From Membranipora membranacea (Eukaryota; Bryozoa; Gymnolaemata; Cheilostomatida; Membraniporidae), in the NCBI GenBank assembly GCA_914767715.1, contig OU612070.1, forward strand, positions 15,147,501 through 15,207,500: DNA of 60,000 bases, read 5' to 3'. The notes beneath the pieces are model-generated. The model was given only the letters and a program-made list of their open reading frames with translations. It made no database searches and had not been told where the DNA came from. Below, piece after piece: positions 1-14,700 of the stretch (positions within the stretch are counted from its first letter, which is position 1; each line of letters opens with the position of its first letter). The position numbers and the translations under genes are program-made.

Positions 1-366
1 CTTTATTTGGCAGACCGGCGATCTGATGATGTTTCCAGTTTGCATCCTTGAGGACTTTAAGTTCACATTGCAGTTAAATGAGTGGATAGGGTGGTATGGA
101 AAATTCAATATCAATGTCAGATGATAAACTAAAATTATGGCGAATTCTTAGTCAGTGTTTAACATATTGAAACCGTGTCCCCTGATCTATAAGCCAACAC
201 CACCATCAGGTCAGTTTTAGACCATGTTTGGTCAGGGAGGGTCCTCCCTGGTTTGGTCAATTTACTTGCATTCAGAGACGCTCCCTCCGCAGCATGACCA
301 GTTGGGGAGGGGGAAACAAACCGGATACACGCCCACGTATTTTAGGGCCTGTCATTCAATTCTTAC

Positions 367-3300
367 CTTATGACCCTCTGATGGTTGTAGAGTATCAGCT
401 GTGATGGGCTCTGAAGGTACCTGCTTATATTCACTCAGGCTATGATGTGATGTACTCTCTTTCACCTCTCCCTCTGGATCTGAGACACAAAGTAATGGGG
501 AGTTATCTATACATAGACAGATGGAGAATAACTCCTAGATTTTAAGCGCTTGACGAATAAATGATATTTATACAGATGATTGATATACAAACCAAGGAAT
601 AACAGGTTATTTCTTGAATAAACTATTAATTTTGCAAATATATCTTAGAACTGAGGAAAAAAATCACAAGATTTTTTTTTGCTGATTACATGTGACCTTT
701 CGTCCGGTAATAAATGGATGGATGGATGGATGGATTTATTACTATCATAGACAAAAATTTGTCACGAAATACGTTGTTAATACTGACAAGAAAGAAAAAC
801 ATGGAATAAATCAGATCTCTGTTGTATAAAGAGTTTTTTAGAATAGTATATTATTAAGTGTATGTATGAGATGTCTTAAAAAGCTGTCTGTATAGACCGA
901 TGACAAAACTGTCTCCCAAAGATAGTCCAAGCTTAGTCAGCTGTTCGGCAAGTATAGACCTCTCAGAAGAAGTGTAGGGGGAGACAAAATGAATTCCTTT
1001 TGAAAAAGGGTGCTTTTCATTAGCTCATGATCCGATTCTGTTTACTTATCTCTAATACTTCTAAAGCTTCTACCCTCCAGGACTTGAATGCAAAGTAAAA
1101 TGACTAGCAGGGACAATTTAAGATTTTTGCAATTTCTATTAATCATTAGAGAATTTGGTCAAAATCTAACAATTTAGAACCCTAAAAGCAGTTTTTCTTC
1201 CTGTTGAGATTTCCCTCCACAACTGACATATGCCACATTTTGTTGAATCATGTCATCATCATGTCATTATTATGTCATTATTATGTCATATGGGGTCATA
1301 TATATCGCATTGCGTCATATTGTGTCATATTATGTCATAGTATACAATATAGTGTTACTTACATAGCGTGACATCAGAGTCTTGACTAGATGATTGTTTC
1401 ATTTCAACACCTCCAACAACAACGTCTATTCCCCCACCAGTAGCTGAGAAATAAATAAACACTGATGTTATCACTCATCATAGTGACGCTATTAACAACT
1501 TCATAGATTTGTTATGTTATGTGTTATATTTTCATTTAGTATTAAGACACTATCGCTGAGATGTGACTAAGATACATCTATGAGTTGGAGAAGACCATGT
1601 CAGTATACTAGTATTACATTTTGTCGAGTATAAGCACAGGATAACTCAATAGCTGAGCTCTCAAATTGTTTTAATTTCATCTCTGAACTTGCTGTATATT
1701 TAGTTGACTATCTTCTCATCGTTGGCTTAGTCTGATAACATTGATTGATTGATTTGTATTTTTACATACGATATCATGGCGAGGATGATGAAGAAATGTA
1801 TGTATATGACAGCTCTTGGTGTGACTCAGTTGTACATAAAATGGTTGTTGTAAAAATTCATAAAGTAATTAAAAAAACTGCACTGGCGTTTAGTTGTACG
1901 GCTTGGTCTGGGTCTGAATTTATAGGCATTACGTGAGGATACTCTTTGATTGGTATTAAAAATGATACGATTGTACAGAGGATGAGACTCATTCCTTAAA
2001 ATATTACTGAAATGATTAGCACAGATTTTAAACATAAAATCATTGAGGTTGGTAAGTTCCAAGGCTAAACAGCGTTCCTCATAGTCAAATTCTGGGAGGA
2101 TAACTCTCAATGCTGCCTTTTGTACACTTTCAAGCCGTGATTTGTTGTGCTCAGACAAAAAAGTATAAAATGCTGGAATGGCATAGCACATGATGGAACG
2201 AATGTTCGTAGTGTAAAAAATTTTCAGACCTTCAGCATTTAGACCAATTAATTTCAGTTTACGCATTAAAAACAGGCGAGTATTACATTTAGATATCAGA
2301 CAATCAAAATGCTTGTTAAAATTTAGTTTTTAATCTACAAAAACTCCCAAAAGTTTTACTGATGGCTGTGGCTGCAAAGATGTACATTCAATCTGAAGGT
2401 TATCTTGTGTGAAAGATGTTAAAGATTTCAGTATTTCGTAGTCCGCAAGCCAAGTTAAGAAGCTCCGTGAGGCATTTCGCAGCTCTATGCAAGATTTGGT
2501 TCTTCCAGAAGGGTAAGTTTTAAGAATCACTTACCTTGTGATAATTTCTGTTGAAGAGTAAGTTGACTGAATCTCTGCTCCGTTAAAGTCTGTGCGTACT
2601 CATCCTCTGGCGACTGGACATCGACATCCTGACACAAAGATAACTATTTTAAGACTAACCAAAGAGCAATGCATGTTATAGTCAGACAGTTACTTATGAT
2701 AAAGTCAGATTTACATGGTAAAAATTTTGATGTGCTACTTGGACTTCCTGTTCAAAGTGACAACATAATGCAGGGAATGAGAATTTCCTCCCTTTATGGG
2801 AGGCACTCTTTCCGCCATCAATGACCCCTGCCAAGTAGAGCATTGAATTTCTTTTATCATAAGTAGCTGCTGGACTTTAACATGCATTGGTCCTTAGGAA
2901 GTCTTCCCCAAACAGCTATAGTCTCCGCTGTGGATAGGTAACCACTAACCACAGGAAGTGAGCCATGTTGGTAGCTTTTTTTCCATTTCATGACAACGTC
3001 ATACGAAATTTAGTTTAGACTGGCAGGAGAATTAAAAGTCACAGTATCACTAGTTCCATGTTTGGTATGATTTTAAAGGTCTCAGGCTGAAAGTCGTTAG
3101 GAAATATGAAATGAAACAAACAGCCTAGTAATACTGCTGCAAAGTCTGAAATTTGGATCATAGTGATTTCTTGCCTTGACTTATCCACTATGATCATAGC
3201 CTTAGATCATTACTGCTCCTATCAATATAGATTAAATTTGATCCAGTCTGCCCGCCTTCCAAATGCAGGCAAATGGACCAAACTAGGTATACTACCAATA

Positions 3301-5718
3301 TGACAGAGTAATTTCTTTACATACCAGTTCCTCTTCAGGTGAGAGAGCTAATCCGCTGACATCAGCAGATAGATCAGCTGACAGCTCGATAGTATCTGAC
3401 TGTTCTGTAGATAAATCTAAAGGTGGAGGCTTCCTGGAGTCTCTGTCTTCATGGGCGTAAGGATTAACTATAAAGAAAGGAACACTTGTTGACTAATTCA
3501 AGTCATGAGTCACAATTTCAGTCAATAACTCATGACTCTTTGTTATCAAGAACGGCAACGGTATAAACAACTGAAATCAGCGTCGTTCTAGCTTCTATCA
3601 TATGTAAATGTGACTTAGTATGTAGAGAATTAGGGCCAACAACAGTACATATCTAGAAAAAAGGAACAGGTATCGTGGCTCGGGCATCGCTGGCTTCAAT
3701 ACTACATATTGTGGCCTTGCTCCAATAAATAACAAGGATAGTAATATTCAGGAGATGCTCTTGCCATCATTTACAGGTTTTACATTACATATGTCAACGT
3801 ACATTACAGTGCAGTGCAGTAATACATAAAATACGTGTGGATACTCCTATGGCAGCAAATGGTGAAAATCTGGTTATACGATTTATGACACGGACTGATT
3901 ACCGATAAACGAGCCTGAAACATCGCCTGTGATTACTGATTTAGTGATTACTCTCCAAGTATCAAGTAAGTAAGTACCTGGCTGGTGAGAGAGTTCCGTA
4001 GCGCTTCGCTGTGCGACAGCATGTTGCCCTGATAATCTATCATCATACTCAGGTATATGTGGTGCAGACACAGTGGCAGCTAGGCGACCTCCAGGCCCCG
4101 ATGACAGCTGACCTCCTGACCCTCTGAGATGACCTCCTGACCCCGTTAGCTGCCCTGTAGAGCCAACATGGGGCAGCGCTTCACTCGATGTTGCTACCGA
4201 AGTGGCAAGCTCCACTTGTGATGACCTAGTAAGAGTTGAATACAGATTAGCAATCATAGATGAAAACTAAACAATTAACAACTTGGCATATAGAGACTGA
4301 TATTTGGACTTCTTCTCACTAGACCGGGAATGGTAACAAACAATTTATTATTTCTACAGTTCATTTCTTTTTCCTCATAATATCCAATGTGGTTTATAGC
4401 TATGATCTAATGTGCAAAGTCTCAATATGCGTTTATGCCTGGACTAGAAATCTCGGCAATTTTTCGTACCAGAAAATGTTTAAAACCAGATTTAGTAGCC
4501 TTCATGCTTGGACAATTTACAGTGATTACTAATTGAGATCCCAATTCCCTGAAATGTCTGCAGACGCACATTTCTGACAATTTTTCGCATGGTGAAAAAC
4601 TTGGCTGTGTTGGATTTCGTTCAAATTTAGCCGTTTTGATACTGGGCCTCAGAATCACCCAGGCATAAACGCGCTTTAGTATGACTGTAGATATTCTAAA
4701 AACACTGATTTGAACCAGTAAGATTGTTTATAGAATATGAGGACATCTTACCTGGCATTTTTTCTCAGACTACCAGTAGAAAGGGCAAAGTTCAGTTCAG
4801 CAGCATTAATACTCCTTCTATTAGGATCTGAACGCTTAACTGGCTCTGATGATAACTGTTGTTTTTCAAGCTGTCTGGCAGCATTGGTCTTTGCTATCAG
4901 TTTTAACTGTCAGAAGAGAAAAATGATGTTTTGTTATTTTATGTCAAGGAGAAGACTTCAAACTCTGCCCTTATCCACCACAGTGGTTAATATTGTAATG
5001 CCACTAGCAGTTACTCAGGCAGAGTTTAAGTTAAAAAACACCAGTAAAATTTATAAAGGAATAGTTTGTTTTGTTAGTATAGATACTGGAAACAATGAAA
5101 AGTTATATGTAAAATCTATATAAAATGGTTCTGACCATGATTGATAGCAGCAACCGGCCTGAACAATAATAGGCGGACTTATCCTCTCTTTTTTCTAAGG
5201 GAGGCAAATCACTATATATAAGGTGCATCACGTAAATCTAACGCTTAGTGCTGCAAGCAAGATGGAGCAGCGGTCCAATCTACCAAGTAATATCCCATAA
5301 TTTGTCATATCTCACATTTCACACGACTGTTTTTTCTATAGAGGTGTGAGCTTGATAGCCCGGATATTAGCTGTATCATGATCTTACAATGTGTGATATT
5401 ACAATGTGTGAAATTACGTTGTGTTTTACGTCACGTTTTGTTTTACGTCACGTTGTGTTTAGTACACATATACTGTTGTGTTGTGCTGAACGTAATATTA
5501 CCTTGCGCTTTAGCTGTGTGACGTTGCGCTGTACCTCCCATAACCTTTCCTCTTTATCTGACGATGTAGTGGTGGAGCTGTGGTGATGTGACGACAGCTC
5601 CTGGTGCAGCCTGAATAACAAGCTCTCCTGTTTGTTTAGCTCCTCTTGAATTGCCTCTTCTGTTTCCGGCAGATCTACAGACCATTTAGAAGCTGCAGGC
5701 TGCAGAGGAGGTTTATAT
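367..5718 (-). CDS. RALBP1: RALBP1 C-terminal exons (Ral-binding/coiled-coil side)
   Basis: Exons 5502-5718, 4752-4906, 3978-4225, 3325-3467, 2535-2628, 1363-1443 and 367-479. The first carries LPETEEAIQEELNKQESLL and KEERLWEVQR, close matches to human LPETQAGIKEEIRRQEFLL and KEERLWEVQR. The second begins LKLIAKTNAARQLEK. The 3978 exon is rich in Gly and Ser (GSTGQLTGSGG...), probably a disordered linker. The 2535 exon (EDEYAQTLTEQRFSQLTLQQ) looks helical. The last two exons are Ser/Thr-rich and have no human counterpart that I can align. All junctions are in phase; the stop codon is not in view. Confidence 0.85.
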
Positions 5719-8700
5719 CTAGAAGTAAATCAAGAGGAATACTCATAAAAACTTTCATGTCATGGTTTATCATTTTTAAAACTGTTGTTTATTTTTAGAT
5801 GCAAGCGGGAAGACATTTTTACTAGCTGACATTGGCAAGATTGCTCAACATTTAAATATACACTGCTGACGCATATTTATTGTCATCTGATCAAAGGTGT
5901 AACCGGCCAGATTCTAAATTATACTTGAAATACTACAACCACAAACTATCATTGCCCCAAAGTGGACATCATCGACACAGCAATAGGTTCTGGTGAATAT
6001 AATCTAGTGATGGATTAGTTATACAGCTTTCCATTATGCGTAAGATGACTACTGAGACGAAGACATACAAGTGATGACAAACGAGATATGGTGTAATGGG
6101 TGAGTACTATATTAGGAGTAATCAGAACTGGATGTCAATCTACCAAACTGTCAAACCTCTTCACTAGATAAAAATCTTAGCGTCGAACCTTGTGCAACTT
6201 AGAAAATGATGCAATTCTTCTTTCTCATTGAAATCTTGATTATGAAGCAGCTTGCCATAACTGATTCCTAAGATTTCAACGTTCAGTCAGTGGCTCTTAC
6301 ATTGCTCAATCAGTTATTTGAGAAACCGTACAGCTAGGAAAAGGCGATGTCCCCCCTCCCCCGTCCCTCCTGCTGACATATATCCGGAGCTTCAGATTTG
6401 CTAAGGGCTACCAAGATCAAGCTTAATCCAATTGCCTGCATCCCAGTTGCTCCCCTCCAGTGGCCAGTGGATCCGGAGCAACTCCGAATGCAGGCAAAAG
6501 GACCAAAATTGTCTAGGGGCTACATAAAGGCCTAACTGGTTCTAATCATGCAGATTGTGGGAAAACAGGGTGGATTTGATACCGAGTATAGATTACAGCC
6601 TCTAAATCAAGCAAAACTATAAATATATATTTTTCTTTTATCAGGTGTGACTGTGAGTGTGATCGTGTATTTCACAGTTTGACATCATAAAAATCAGAAA
6701 AACATATTGTGACCTTGGAGGAAACTCTTATTTACAAATAGGAAAAAGCAATAGCATAATTTCTTTAGTGCACAAAGTTGTTGTTGTTGTTCAATTGTTG
6801 ATCAATTCATCTTGAAAAGCGCCAAAAATACAATGGATGCCTCCCGTTATCAGTTATTTTCAAGAATAATCTAAAAAGGGCTCAGATGCAATATCAGGAT
6901 AGGTATCAAAATATATTTCCACTAAAATACCACAGCAGCATAAAAGTCACACATTTGGAAACAATTACTACCATAGCCTCCAGAAAGACAGGATCACTAT
7001 TTGTCATTCAACATTCAACAGGTCAAATTAACTGTGGTTTCAACAGTGGCCCACAATCCATAAAACCCCAATCTATTCATCTTCTGTGAGAATCATTTTC
7101 ACAGGCCCTTTATTGTAGACAGGTTAATAATAGGCTGGCCCATTCATAGAAATTTTAGGTTCAGTAATAACTGGAATTTTGAATATAGGCAATAATTCGC
7201 AACAACATCAGCTCATAGAAACTGCATAGTAATAAGTATTATATAACATCGAAGCTTTATTACATAATACCCAATAAGTGGGTTGGGTTATGCAACATTT
7301 ACATCAACAACTATTCATATTCAATACTATCTTGGCTCTATTGGCGAGAGATGGAACCTTGGCTGCACAGAGCACGGCTCGATACTAGAAATAGCTAGCC
7401 ACTGATAAAGTTAGCTTATGTTGACTATGTTTAACTTGGCTGCGTCATTGACGTAGGAAGTTACCGGCAGTGAGTTCCACTGAAAGTGACAGGTAAGTTA
7501 AACTCTCTGCCTGTCGAGCATTATTCACCTGAGGAAATAGTACGTAGTAGAACATTATGTAGGACATTATGTTGAAGGTAAATGATTTTTTGAATTTTTC
7601 TCTGTTATGTTGGTTGCAGGCGGTACGATTCTAGTTTGTCCTCAAGCGAGGGTTCTCGGTGTTTGCTCAGTTTATCGGATAGAGAACTTCTTCAAACACT
7701 CTTGAGCAAGTACAAAAATCACCTATATTCTTAGCATGTGTGTTGCAGGTTTGAATTAAAATCCATATTTCATGGCGCAGGGCATTGCAAAGGATTGTTT
7801 TGGAAGTGGGCATGGCTTTGGAAGGGGGCATGGCAGATAAAGTTGCCTGGTATTTTTTTGGAGCTAGTCTCGAACATTGTACAAGCACCAAGTGATACTG
7901 GTCAACTTTTTCTTGATCAGTCGCAGGCAAAGATCTATTGTCCTGACTAAATCATTCAGACACTCTTTGAGGATAAGTAAATTAATCTAGATATATTTGA
8001 GGCAGCTTTCAGTCCACCTGATGTTGCTCTAAAATTGATTGGTAAAATTTTCCCGCACCTGAGTAACAAATCAACTTGAGACGGGCTTATTGCACTTGTA
8101 CCAAGGCACCCAACTTTATGTAACTCTTTATTACATAAAACTTTGCCTCTGTGAGATGTTCAAGATTAAGACATTCCTATACCAGGAAATGACAGTCATT
8201 ATGCTGGCTTAGAAATCACCATTAGGCATTAGCGTATTATAAACAATTACTGATAGGTCTGTGTTGGACTTCGAAAGTCTCAAACAAAAGTAGAGATAGC
8301 CATCTTCACTTTCTGATTGTCAACTGGGCTCTGTTGTTTTGCTCGATTTGCTATTACAACACAGTGCCTGCGCTGTGAGGTGTTTTGATGTAATTTAGCT
8401 GAAGGCTTTGCTGCATGACATAATTCAAATTCCATGGAAGATTTGGTCGGATCAGCATAAGTAGAATAGGTTAATTGCACGGTTCCTCAGATATGTTGAT
8501 GTGATTCTTCACACCTTAGGGATATAGCATCATCTTAACGAGTATTATGGCTGTATTTTCTTGGTTCATCTGTTGCATCCTCTGTTTAGGATAGCAGAGT
8601 GGATTGGATTTGTGTCAGAGTTTGGTTGATTGATCTCGCTTAGCATCTATACCCATCCATATCTATGACACTTTTTCTTGTATTAGGACTTGACCAGTTT

Positions 8701-11700
8701 GAACATTGGGAAATTGACAGCATTCACCAGGCTCACCATGCATAGAACCCTGTGCGTGCTAACCTGCTACCGTTGAGTTAGTTCCACTGGGTTCTATTAC
8801 ACTGTGAGTACTGCAAAATTTCTCTTCATACTTGGCGATTTGTGCTGGAGATGCCAATACACCATCGTAGGACCATGGATATTTGCATAGGTTACTATGA
8901 AATAAGCAGATAGGTGTTCCCATTCACAAGCATAAATAGTTACCTGCTGTTGCATCTTCATGGATACTACTAACTTGCTTCGCTGTCAGTCAGGTTGAAT
9001 GAATTGATGAGGATTACAACTCTCTTTATTGTCAAGAGGTCTGGATGTCCCAGGTATTTTTAATATGCTCTATCAAGTATGCATTAGTATCCAGTATATA
9101 TTGTTAATTTGTAAATATGTCACAAATTTGTTCAACCCTATGTCTGGGTATGATATGATGTGATGCACAATAATACGGTGTAGTGTAGTGGACGCTAAAG
9201 CGCCAAATTCAAAGGGCAGATTTGAACTATTGAAGTAGCCCAGTTGCATTTTATTGCCAACTTTGCAGTATAGGCATTGCGGACATGACTGTATCATGAC
9301 CAAGAGCACTGAATTGATCCGTTCTGACAAATGTGGGGCGGACAACATGTTTACAAATATCCACTTGTCAACACGCCACGGTACATCACTATGTGTGCGA
9401 CCAGCAGAGGGGCTTTTAGAAACAATAATCCAATATCCGCTGGCTGAAGGCACTAACGCGTGTGGGTGGCTGTCAGTATTAGACGCTGAGAGATGCTCTC
9501 ATTGGCGAGAATGTCATTCTACTACGTGTTTTCCATCTTCACTTGAAACAACACCTCAAGACAACAGCGTCACTATGATCTACTATATGAGCAAAACCTA
9601 TGCAGAAAACATCGGTGTATACCGTGCACAAGCCGTGCCGACATTTTGCCTGCAGGTAAATCCATTTTGTGACCCTGTTCACATGCATTTATTGCTTACA
9701 CAATCACTTTACTTCTACATTCTGGCTTTGTTGATCAGCTTGGGTTAGGAGTTAGGATATTATGCAGTATTAGGTAACAATTGCTAACGAAATCTAACTG
9801 CCTGTATTTGACATAACTACCACAGCACATGACGGCATATTGCATAATACCCCATTGATTTTCTCCTCGCTGTATAATACAGTTAGCATGAATAACGCCT
9901 GCTATCAATCGGCTTTGGCTCCAATACTTGATTGCCGGAGATCTCCTTCACCTCAAAAGCTGAAGAGGCACAATATTCAGCAAGTAGGTGTTGCAAAACT
10001 TTCACTGTACAAAAGAAATTTCTCTGCATAACCAGTGACACTCCCTCTCACCCAAATTTGGTCAAATCAATATTCACCTGAGATATTATATGGCTTTGGG
10101 TTAAAATTAAAACATGCCAAAACTTGAGAAAGCCCAAGTTGTCAGTTTCAACAATCATACACCCACGGCATGTCCATATAACTTTTCATTTGAAAATAGG
10201 AAAATACAATATAAGTAAAATTTAAAATAGAATAATTTTGTATCAACAAAGGGCGTGGACGGCCAAAACAGCCGTGGAGTGACACAATCAATGCTGACCT
10301 CTGCTGGCTAGATCTAGACCACAGTGATGCAAGCGATCGTGCGAGAGAAAAAGGTTTGGTGGACCTGATCAGGACATGGCGGCAAAAGGTGAACAAGGGC
10401 CAATGTCCTTAAGATTTAGTGCTATGAATGAATAATGCATTCCGGTCACACAACCTCAATTCTTGTACATCTCAACATTTTGTTGTTTATTGGGTCAACT
10501 CAAAATACTTGTCCATCCCAAGAAACTTTAACTGCTTATTTGCTGGGCCCATTTAATTGCCTTTGAAGATAACCATTTCCGATATACAACTGGAGCATAG
10601 GTACAAATTTTGGTGATTCACACCCATTCAATGCCATTCAGCATTGTTCTGTATTAGCTTCAAGTACATGTCTGATATAATACATGCTGTGATGATGGCA
10701 TAATAGTGTATAGTAAAGATTAGGCAAACGATCAATGGAAAATAGAGGTTGGCCCCCTTGCAGCATTCTGATAAGGTGATTCATTTTGGGTAACAAAGGT
10801 AGATTTCATACTTTGCACTGTTGTTTGTTTGCCATGTGAGGTTGAATCATGAATCTGGGAGATGGTTGTGTAATATAAGGGCCAATATGGTTCCCTACTT
10901 GAAAGCGTGTCAGTTTATATCATACAAAAAAGATGGATGTGACTTTATAAAATCTGTTGATGAGTCAACTCGATTTGGATTGATTCTAGTTTCAGTGACC
11001 GATGGTGATGAATTGAGAACTTCTTTTACAATCAAATTAATCATGCATTTCAGTCATAACAATCTGTTTCCAAATATCTTCAACATGAATAATTTGAGAA
11101 TGATAGCTTGTTCAGGCTACCTATATTTACACCTTCCAAAGAAGGTATTATCTTTCCACTGCAGAAAGTATGATCAGTGTGACCACATTGCCATGCACAG
11201 CTCAGGATGGGAGGCCCAGTTCCCAACACACAAAGTTTTGTTCAGCTTAAACTTGAGATTTCACCTTGCATGTACAAAAGCAAGGATGCCTTTATGTCCC
11301 AAATTCGTCTCATACCACCCTGATTTTTTAACAAGCCAAGCAACACATTTTGGTCCGATTAGTTTGCTTTTGTTCAGCTCTCTATGTCTATGCTTGAAGA
11401 ATGAGTATCCCCTAGGTATCGGTGTTAATTGTAATTTGGTTTGCAAGACAGACCACACTACAACATTAATGCACACAGCTTCATGGACATCTCCAGACTC
11501 CAACATTTGAGGAGGGAAAGTGAGTGAGTGGTGAACTCCTACTAAAACTTCACCAACCCAATTGATTACACTCTAATCTAATTGGCTAACTATTGAACAA
11601 GCTTACACTCACAACTGTGTATCTGTTTATCAGAAGTCTAGACATATTGGGTGTTTCAACTATGTAATTCTGGTATAGACAGAGTTTACATTGAGATTTG

Positions 11701-14700
11701 GCGAATATTCAGGGTCAAAGTTCAACTTGCATGGAGCTGTTAAGAGTATTTTTTTATGAATTCATATCTTTGATTTATAAACATATGATATTTAAAATTT
11801 TAGATACTCAGTAGGATCCATACAGATTCATGAGGCATCATATTTTTGTTGATGTCTTTGTACTTGTAGATTTGGCAAATTGTACTTTTGGGCACCTGAA
11901 CTCAGGTTTTTTTTCTCCAAAAGGATCTGTACAGTGTTAAGTTCAAATCGTATCTTAATCCGTAATGTAAGTTTTCTGGGTTCCAAAGATGATTATTCCA
12001 TTGGGAAACAGTAAATCTTAATATTCCATGGTAAATCTACGCAAACATTGCATTTTAAGAATTTTGTCAGCATCGACTTTTATCATGATCTATGCAACTT
12101 AGCAGATACATACTCCTTGTCTTGTATTTGACCAAAAGTTTGATGTCTTGCATGTTTTTGGCATTGTTGTGAGGTAACAAAGTGAAGCGATGCGTATGCT
12201 GCCATTCACCTTACTTTTGGATTAATATTTTGTATGGTGAATATCTTTGATTCTGAAAAAATGGACAGCGAGTTCCACCCATTTTAAGAAATTCAGGCTA
12301 TATCGAAACTCTTTACTTCAAGCCAGATGGAATTTCAGGGATACAGAGCCTTTCAGTATCAGTATTTTCATTGTCTTATCTAGGAGTCACAGCTTTGGTT
12401 TTATAATTTCAAGAAGAATAAGGTTTTTTAAAAAGTGACCAAAATATACAATGGGGCTTATCAGATAGTTTGAAACTGGACTTATGACAGTCCCGTTCTG
12501 CTCTCTGTTGTCCCCGACAGCAGAGCTGTGCCACCAGTGGAACAGAAGGCAAATAATCAACTTCCATCTAGTATCCACAGGCGAGCCGCCAACTGCCTAT
12601 GGGGACCATTTATCAAACATTCCGCCTACAGTCAGTAGGCCTAAGTGCTCCTTAAACACACTTAGACAAAGTGAAGATGAAAAGCTTCAGTATCCCACAC
12701 AATGATAACTTGGCAGAACCTATAATTATTTTGAGCTAAGAGAAAACCTGCATGCCGATAAAATTTTCCTTTTAAAAACGAGGACAAGACTTGGTGAAAA
12801 TCTGAACCTAGGTCAATTTAATTCTTCTAGAATCAATAAAGGCAGCAACTGGTATAATCAGGTTTTTTAGTCAGAGTTATCACCAAAAATCCACTATGGG
12901 AGCACTTCATCAAATAAAATAAAACAACAATAATTGACAATGCATTTCCCGCTGACGGTTCCGGCAGCATTATGGGTATGCCTCGATTTATCATTATGTT
13001 TGGGGCAAGCGCAGATGAGTGGAATACTTTCTTCTAGTGCAAAGGGGCCTTCCTTGGTGTTGCACAACGTGACTGAGTCTCGGGGCCTTAATGACTGCCT
13101 TCTAAGATCTCTGTTAGTTACATTTGGATTTCAGATTATTATAGCTGTTGGAATATTGCTTCACCTCTTTTCGCAATTTATAGGACTAAATATGAGTCTA
13201 AGTTTAATGCAGCCATGGAGGGTGGGAGGTTATCCCACCCATCTTCTCTTCTCTAAAATTTCAAATCCCTACCCCCCCCCCCCCTCTACACCCTTCTATC
13301 CCACGCCTTGTCCAACTGCCTAATTGCAAAGAACAATCTAAATTTGTTTCTATGAAGAGTAGAGCTGGCTTGCATTACTTCTTTTTTTGGGAGGAGTGGG
13401 TATACCGCATCAAAATCATTACTTTGCCGAAAGGTGAATTTATGCCATGTATGATCATATTGATAGTCAAGTGTTACATTTCTCTTTCCACTCCACCACC
13501 AACTCTGCCATAAAAACTCACTTTTTTCAACCAGGTTGCAGTTTAAATAATGATCAAAGATTTTGAGCCTAATGTTGGATGCTGATGTATAGTGTGACGT
13601 CGTCAGGCGAAATTATGGTCCTTTGCGGTGGGACAGCAATGCACACACACACGTAATCCACATACCTTGTTATTTTAATATGGGAGAACAGCTCTTTAGA
13701 ATGGAGGAATAGAACGTTCAGTACTCTGTGACTAATTCTCATAGTAGGAGATAGAACTATCGATACATTCTGTATGCTCATCTTATTTATCTTCTCCTGT
13801 TGAAAAGTATAACAGACATCATTGTACATCTTTAATCTCTTCAAAAAACAAAATCCAAAACAACCTCCCAACCAAAGCATTCTTTCCACTCCAGAGCCTT
13901 ACAAACTGCAGCATCCTGCCAATGTTCGCATGAATAAGAAAAACCTAACCGCTGCAGACGATATCTATGTCTTACAGTATTAGGTCGTTCGTAGATATGT
14001 TATGTTTAAAAGAGCCCAAAACTGCAGATACATTTGACTGTACCAAAACAACATGAAAAATGTTTTGTTGAACTTATTGGGCAGGAGATGCTACTCAATG
14101 AATCACGTCACTGTCGCAAGCATTTTGATTCTGATCATCAGTCTATCAGCTAACCAAATCTGTATGAATCGTAGTGTCTTATCTATTTGCTTCCTTTGAA
14201 AGTACTGGTCTAGCGTGCAAGCGGTCACAGCAGTGAATGAAGAATGATTTGCCACAAGCAACACCAAGTAGCGTATTCACACGTAATAAAAGACTGACTG
14301 TGGAGCACTGTATGGGGGTTTAGGGGCATACTACATGCTGATTTACTGCACTTGGATGTGCGGACTAAACGGATGTGGAAAGCGTGTTAACAGTGTGTTA
14401 GCGAGTGATTTGTGAGGTACACAATGAGATGGAATCTAGGTGCCAATGTCCCATTGCTTGCACATTCAGATTCATCTCTTATTGTCCCATTCCGTATCAT
14501 GAGACATATCTAATGTCATTCGCAGCGTAATCACAACACTTTGTAGTCAACTTGGGCATCTACGATCAAAGCTTGATCCAAACTCCCTGATCCAATGTTG
14601 TTTTGCATTTGAAGTTGCTCCCCTTTGCTACTAATGACATATGTTACCAGCAGAGAGGCAACAACTCCAATTTTATGTAATTTGGACAAAAAGAGATACT

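Larger units (their letters stand above)
5719..13665 (-). other. RALBP1 7.9-kb intron
   Basis: Largest intron of the gene; codon phase agrees directly between the flanking exons (AG|A), so no RALBP1 exon is missing here. It holds a possible plus-strand exon (9269-9655), an unexplained 229-codon frame (10821-11510), a GTT microsatellite near 6780 and dispersed repeats (for example ATGCAGGCAAA...GGACCAAA at about 6486, also seen at 3265). The plus-strand frame at 12934-13323 ends in poly-C/Pro and looks fortuitous. Confidence 0.7.

Noticed and set aside
5410-5470. Repeated TTACGTCA motifs as CREB sites
   Set aside because: They lie in a RALBP1 intron within a short GTTTTACGTCACGTT tandem repeat, with no promoter context.
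12934-13323. 129-codon plus frame with a signal-peptide-like start and a hydrophobic segment
   Set aside because: Ends in a poly-C/proline tract, with no homology or splice context, inside a RALBP1 intron.
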